Source: Chloroflexota bacterium
Lineage (GTDB): Bacteria; Chloroflexota; Dehalococcoidia; Lucifugimonadales; UBA2985
Direction of reading: 5' to 3'
NCBI GenBank assembly: GCA_002717805.1
Contig: PBBS01000016.1
Span: forward strand, 39,493-76,380
DNA: 36,888 nucleotides
Numbering within the stretch: position 1 is the first letter of the stretch; the number at the start of each line of letters is the position of its first letter. Positions 34,259-36,888 of this stretch are shown in pieces. The notes beneath the pieces are model-generated. The model did not search any database. It was not told where the DNA came from and was given only the letters and a program-made list of their open reading frames with translations. Both the position numbers and the translations under genes were made by a program.

Positions 34259-34261
34259 GTT

Positions 34262-34801
34262 ATGGGATTTTTGTGGTTTGGTAACAAAGCAGTGAAAAGT
34301 TTGAAGGACTTCAAGGTCAGAGACCTCGAGAAAGAGAAAGTGGCGTTGAACGTTAGATGGGATATAGCTCAGGCTGACAGAGCTAATGCCTCCAGATTGT
34401 ACGATCAATTTAAAGATCTTGGCGTTAACGCTGATAGCAAGGATAAGGTGGACAGAGCTGCATACGAAATGGGTAGGCAGACAAAAGCTATTCGTGCAGC
34501 TGAAGAGGTAATAAACACGACTCAGACCAGGATGGGCATAGTAGACGCAATACTTGATACGAAAGCGATGGAAAAACAACAGGCTTCGTCTGCCATGTAT
34601 GAAAAACTAAATAATATGGATTCGGAGCAGCTAGAGTCTGTGTTTACAAGAATTGCAGAAGAGCGCATGACCAGTATCCTAAATCTTGAAAAAGTTAATT
34701 CTATTGTCACAGCTCATTCGCAACCATTTGCCCTAGAAACTCATAGGGATGCTGATACAAGTGAAGCTTTGAAGGAAATAAACAAAGCTAGGGGTGAATA
34801 A
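34262..34801 (+). CDS. Coiled-coil protein, PspA/ESCRT-III-like in character, function unknown
   Basis: A 179-residue protein, almost entirely helical and highly charged, with heptad-like stretches at about 15-60 and 65-105. It has no signal peptide or membrane helix. The alternating basic N-terminal half and acidic C-terminal half, and the position next to SPFH and CvpA genes, recall PspA/Snf7-type membrane-remodelling proteins. I see no sequence signature that proves this. The ribosome site AAGGAG overlaps the stop of the HTH gene. I would call it an unknown coiled-coil protein. Confidence 0.75.
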   Translation: MGFLWFGNKAVKSLKDFKVRDLEKEKVALNVRWDIAQADRANASRLYDQFKDLGVNADSKDKVDRAAYEMGRQTKAIRAAEEVINTTQTRMGIVDAILDTKAMEKQQASSAMYEKLNNMDSEQLESVFTRIAEERMTSILNLEKVNSIVTAHSQPFALETHRDADTSEALKEINKARGE

Positions 34802-34864
34802 GTAAAAGTGAAAACTCAAATTACTTATTTCGCTAATCTTATTAATAGATAGAAGGTGATGGGT

Positions 34865-35824
34865 ATGTCTATATGGTCCCGGAATGGTCCAGACATTATA
34901 GCCAGGATATTACATGGCTCAGCCCTTCAGGGGTTTAGACGCAACATAGTTGTCGGACCTAACGAATATGCAGTTTTATTCAAGGGGGGGCAAATCCAGC
35001 CAGTGGGAATGGATATGGTAGTTACTGAAGGAGTATATCCAACCCTTACTGCTGGAGAGGCATTAGGTTCTATAGTGGGTATGGGCCCACACAGACCAGG
35101 AGCTTTATGGACAAACGCATCACCTCACACCCTCGAATTCTGGCTCGGAGTAGACGTCAGAGACTCGGAACAGAATGATCCTTACAGAGTGAGGCTGATT
35201 ACTAAAGACGGCCATCAAGTTCCCGCTAATATTACAGTTACGGTTGCTGTAGATCCGATTCAGGCTCATAGGCTCTTTAACATACCGGAGCTTCAGGCTA
35301 GTAATTTCTTCAGACAGAGTGATCTTGCGCTCAAGCTGAAAAATGAAGTTATATCGAACATCGTGATCCCGGAAGTCGAAGAGCATACCTTGGATGAATT
35401 AAGAGGTAATACAGAACTAAGAGAAGACATCAGAGATAAATTAGGAGAAAAGATAGCTGAGACACTTCCCTGGTATGGAATGCGTCTTGCAGGAGGTGTC
35501 TTTTCTATAACCTGGGGCCTGACGGAAGAGGAACTAAATAGAATGGAGAAGAGGAGGCTTGAGTGGCAGGCCGTGCTTAATCCTCCAGAAGAACCAGAAC
35601 CTCAGAGTAATGAGGAGGATTCAAATGAGGACAGCGTATCAGCCCCTGGCGGGGTAAAGTGGGTCAATACAGGAGAAATACAAGGTTCTGTGAATGTAAC
35701 CCAGAACGTTAAGATATCAGGCAATAACGAAAAAATACACACCTTCATGATAATAGCCCGATTGGCAGGGCTATTAGGTGGGGCAGCAGCATTAGGATTC
35801 ATATTAATGGACAGATTTGGTTAA
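34865..35824 (+). CDS. SPFH/band-7-like protein with C-terminal membrane anchor
   Basis: A 319-residue protein. Residues about 20-220 resemble an SPFH/prohibitin-like domain, with VVGPNEYAVLFKGGQI, a central VRLITKDGHQVPANITVTVAVDP strand region (the canonical V-T-x-D beta core) and a long helix after it. An acidic linker of about 25 residues follows, then the motif W266-x-N-x-G-x-I-x-G-x-V-N-V-x-Q-N281, and a single membrane helix at about 297-316. GTG at 34856 and ATG at 34859 are also possible starts, but AGAAGG is best placed for ATG 34865. Unlike classical SPFH proteins, the anchor is at the C-terminus. The same motif occurs in the protein at 36503. Confidence 0.72.
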   Translation: MSIWSRNGPDIIARILHGSALQGFRRNIVVGPNEYAVLFKGGQIQPVGMDMVVTEGVYPTLTAGEALGSIVGMGPHRPGALWTNASPHTLEFWLGVDVRDSEQNDPYRVRLITKDGHQVPANITVTVAVDPIQAHRLFNIPELQASNFFRQSDLALKLKNEVISNIVIPEVEEHTLDELRGNTELREDIRDKLGEKIAETLPWYGMRLAGGVFSITWGLTEEELNRMEKRRLEWQAVLNPPEEPEPQSNEEDSNEDSVSAPGGVKWVNTGEIQGSVNVTQNVKISGNNEKIHTFMIIARLAGLLGGAAALGFILMDRFG

Positions 35825-35854
35825 TAATTCAGATATGAAAAGAGGATCAAGAGA

Positions 35855-36481
35855 TTGAACTGGATTGACTTTGTAATTATAGGTGTATCGGTGGCAAGCT
35901 TGCTTATGGGATGGAGGGTTGGCTTACTTGGTGCGATATTCACGACGACTGGCCTTTTAGCCGGAATCTTGCTGGCAGGGCGATTGTCAGGTGATATATC
36001 GGCACTTCTTACTGATTCTGTATCTAATGACACGACAGCGACAGTTATATCTTATGCGGTAATCATAGTAGGTGCATTCATAGTGTCTCAAATAATTAAG
36101 AGCACAGCAAAAAGGATGTTGAATATGTTTCTGTTGGGATGGGTTGATTCGGTAGGAGGCATATTTCTCGGATTCCTGGCAAGCATGATTATCTGTGGTG
36201 CTTTGCTTATTACTCTTACCAGGTTATCTACCGATGTTATATCTAGTTCATCTGGAGACTCTTTGGAGACAATGTTGATTAATTCGCAAAGATCAGCTGT
36301 CCAAAAATCTATCCATGATTCTCTAGTTCAATCTTCGTTGGTACCAACTTATATTGATATTGCACTTATGGCTCCTCAGAATGCTTTGGACATAATTCCT
36401 GAGGAATTTAGATTTGTTATGACGTCACTTGAGGAAGATATACAAGAATACAAATTATCTCAGGCAGCTGAACAGAATTAG
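35855..36481 (+). CDS. CvpA-family membrane protein
   Basis: A 208-residue protein with four membrane helices in the first 130 residues and the CvpA/colicin V production family pattern: NWIDFVIIGVSVASLLMGWRVGLLGAIF at the start, a GWVDSVGGIFLGFLAS segment in the middle and a soluble tail. CvpA is linked to envelope stress and colicin V secretion in E. coli, with no known enzymatic activity. The start is TTG at 35855, with GAGG about ten bases upstream. It lies 30 bases after the SPFH-like gene and 21 bases before the next one, so it is part of the same operon. Confidence 0.82.
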   Translation: MNWIDFVIIGVSVASLLMGWRVGLLGAIFTTTGLLAGILLAGRLSGDISALLTDSVSNDTTATVISYAVIIVGAFIVSQIIKSTAKRMLNMFLLGWVDSVGGIFLGFLASMIICGALLITLTRLSTDVISSSSGDSLETMLINSQRSAVQKSIHDSLVQSSLVPTYIDIALMAPQNALDIIPEEFRFVMTSLEEDIQEYKLSQAAEQN

Positions 36482-36502
36482 GAATAATCAGGAGCATAAA
36501 TC

Positions 36503-36888
36503 TTGAGCCAACCACCAGAAAATAACGGTCCTGAAGATAGGATATCCTGGAGAAACGACGGGACTATTAATGGCCCTGTTAATGTTGTCCAGAACATAAT
36601 CAGGAGCAATCCTCTGTTAGCTGTGGTTGGAATAGTAGCTATAGTAGCCGTAGTCGGTATAGTTGTGTACGCAATCAGCCAAAACAACCAACCCACAACA
36701 GTAGATAATTTAACGCCTGAGCCGATTGCTACACCAACACCTGTGCTTTCAACACCAACACCTGTGCTTCCAACACCAACACCTGTGCTTCGAACACCTA
36801 CACCTATACCTCCAACTCTGACACAGGAACCACAGATTATCAAAGAGATCATTACAATTAAGGAAGTTATTCTTGTTACACCAACGCC
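36503..36888 (+). CDS. Membrane protein with juxtamembrane VNVxQN motif and TPTP linker (3' end outside window)
   Basis: A reading frame open to the window end (128 codons seen), starting at TTG 36503 with AGGAGC seven bases upstream. The short N-terminus holds W16-x-N-x-G-x-I-x-G-x-V-N-V-x-Q-N31, identical in spacing to the motif in the SPFH-like protein. A single membrane helix follows (about 38-58), then a Thr/Pro linker made of four near-identical seven-residue repeats. A charged stretch (IIKEIITIKEVI) leads out of the window. The N-terminus should be cytoplasmic and the linker external, leading to an unseen domain. The protein is not recognised. Confidence 0.7.
   Translation, partial: MSQPPENNGPEDRISWRNDGTINGPVNVVQNIIRSNPLLAVVGIVAIVAVVGIVVYAISQNNQPTTVDNLTPEPIATPTPVLSTPTPVLPTPTPVLRTPTPIPPTLTQEPQIIKEIITIKEVILVTPT
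36731..36814 (+). repeat. Four 21-bp tandem repeats (TPTP linker)
   Basis: Units begin at 36731, 36752, 36773 and 36794, each starting ACACC. The first three differ at only a few bases, and the fourth is more diverged. Each unit encodes a TPTPVLx-type heptapeptide. They are in frame and lie within the coding region at 36503, so they form a protein linker that could vary in length by slippage or recombination. Confidence 0.8.

Noticed and set aside
36482-36852. Minus-strand frame of glycine/valine-rich repeats over the window end
   Set aside because: It is the antisense shadow of the TPTP repeat coding region. The plus-strand frame has a ribosome site, a membrane helix and the shared motif.

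Overview
This 36.9 kb window is bacterial chromosome with moderately low GC and dense, mostly operonic genes. I see no rRNA, tRNA, insertion sequence, prophage or CRISPR array. The gene mix is a two-subunit class I fumarase, an LDH-type malate dehydrogenase, biotin-dependent carboxyltransferases, a tricarballylate-dehydrogenase-like flavoprotein, split PEP-synthase-like proteins, TusA/YeeE sulfur genes, MMPL and MFS exporters and lipoproteins with TPTP linkers. This would fit a marine Chloroflexota of the Dehalococcoidia/SAR202 type. That placement is inference from gene content, because there is no phylogenetic marker here.

Layout. (1) 1-6908, minus strand: central carbon genes (fumarase beta and alpha, malate dehydrogenase, isocitrate dehydrogenase, an OadA-like carboxyltransferase fused to a biotin carrier, and a PccB/12S-like carboxyltransferase). 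(2) 7247-9097, plus: a large unrecognised membrane protein. (3) 9101-11673, minus: an MBL-fold hydrolase, a Gfo/Idh/MocA oxidoreductase and a peroxiredoxin-like gene. The last has an in-frame UGA exactly where the family has its catalytic cysteine, followed by a bacterial-SECIS-like hairpin, so it is very probably a selenoprotein that conventional gene calling would truncate. (4) 11900-16826: an FAD dehydrogenase, two divergently transcribed genes that together make a split PEP-synthase-like dikinase (the phenylphosphate-synthase arrangement), and an enoyl-CoA hydratase. (5) 16841-22690, minus: a sulfur or selenium operon running YeeE/YedE transporter, TusA, beta-propeller lipoprotein, double rhodanese, unknown anchored protein, di-haem cytochrome lipoprotein and a second TusA. 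It is preceded by a sigma70-type promoter, a leader RNA of about 180 nt and an intrinsic terminator ending 13 bases before the yeeE start. (6) 23030-25495, minus: ComB-like phosphatase, RidA and an MFS carrier. (7) 25650-27191, plus: a TatD-like hydrolase and a methyltransferase. (8) 27299-30968, minus: an MMPL exporter and a DHA2-type MFS exporter. (9) 31187-33393, plus: a YeiH-family exporter and RmuC. (10) 33800-36888, plus: a compact cluster of an HTH protein, a coiled-coil protein, an SPFH-like protein, a CvpA-family protein and a TPTP-linker membrane protein cut by the window end.

The strongest discoveries are the hidden selenocysteine peroxiredoxin (UxxC) with its SECIS candidate, and the structured leader RNA upstream of the YeeE/TusA operon. 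YeeE/YedE and TusA/YedF relatives have been linked to selenium as well as sulfur metabolism, so these two may be functionally connected. Third is the SPFH/CvpA cluster, in which two neighbouring membrane proteins share an identically spaced juxtamembrane motif W-x-N-x-G-x-I-x-G-x-V-N-V-x-Q-N. This may mark an undescribed membrane-associated assembly.
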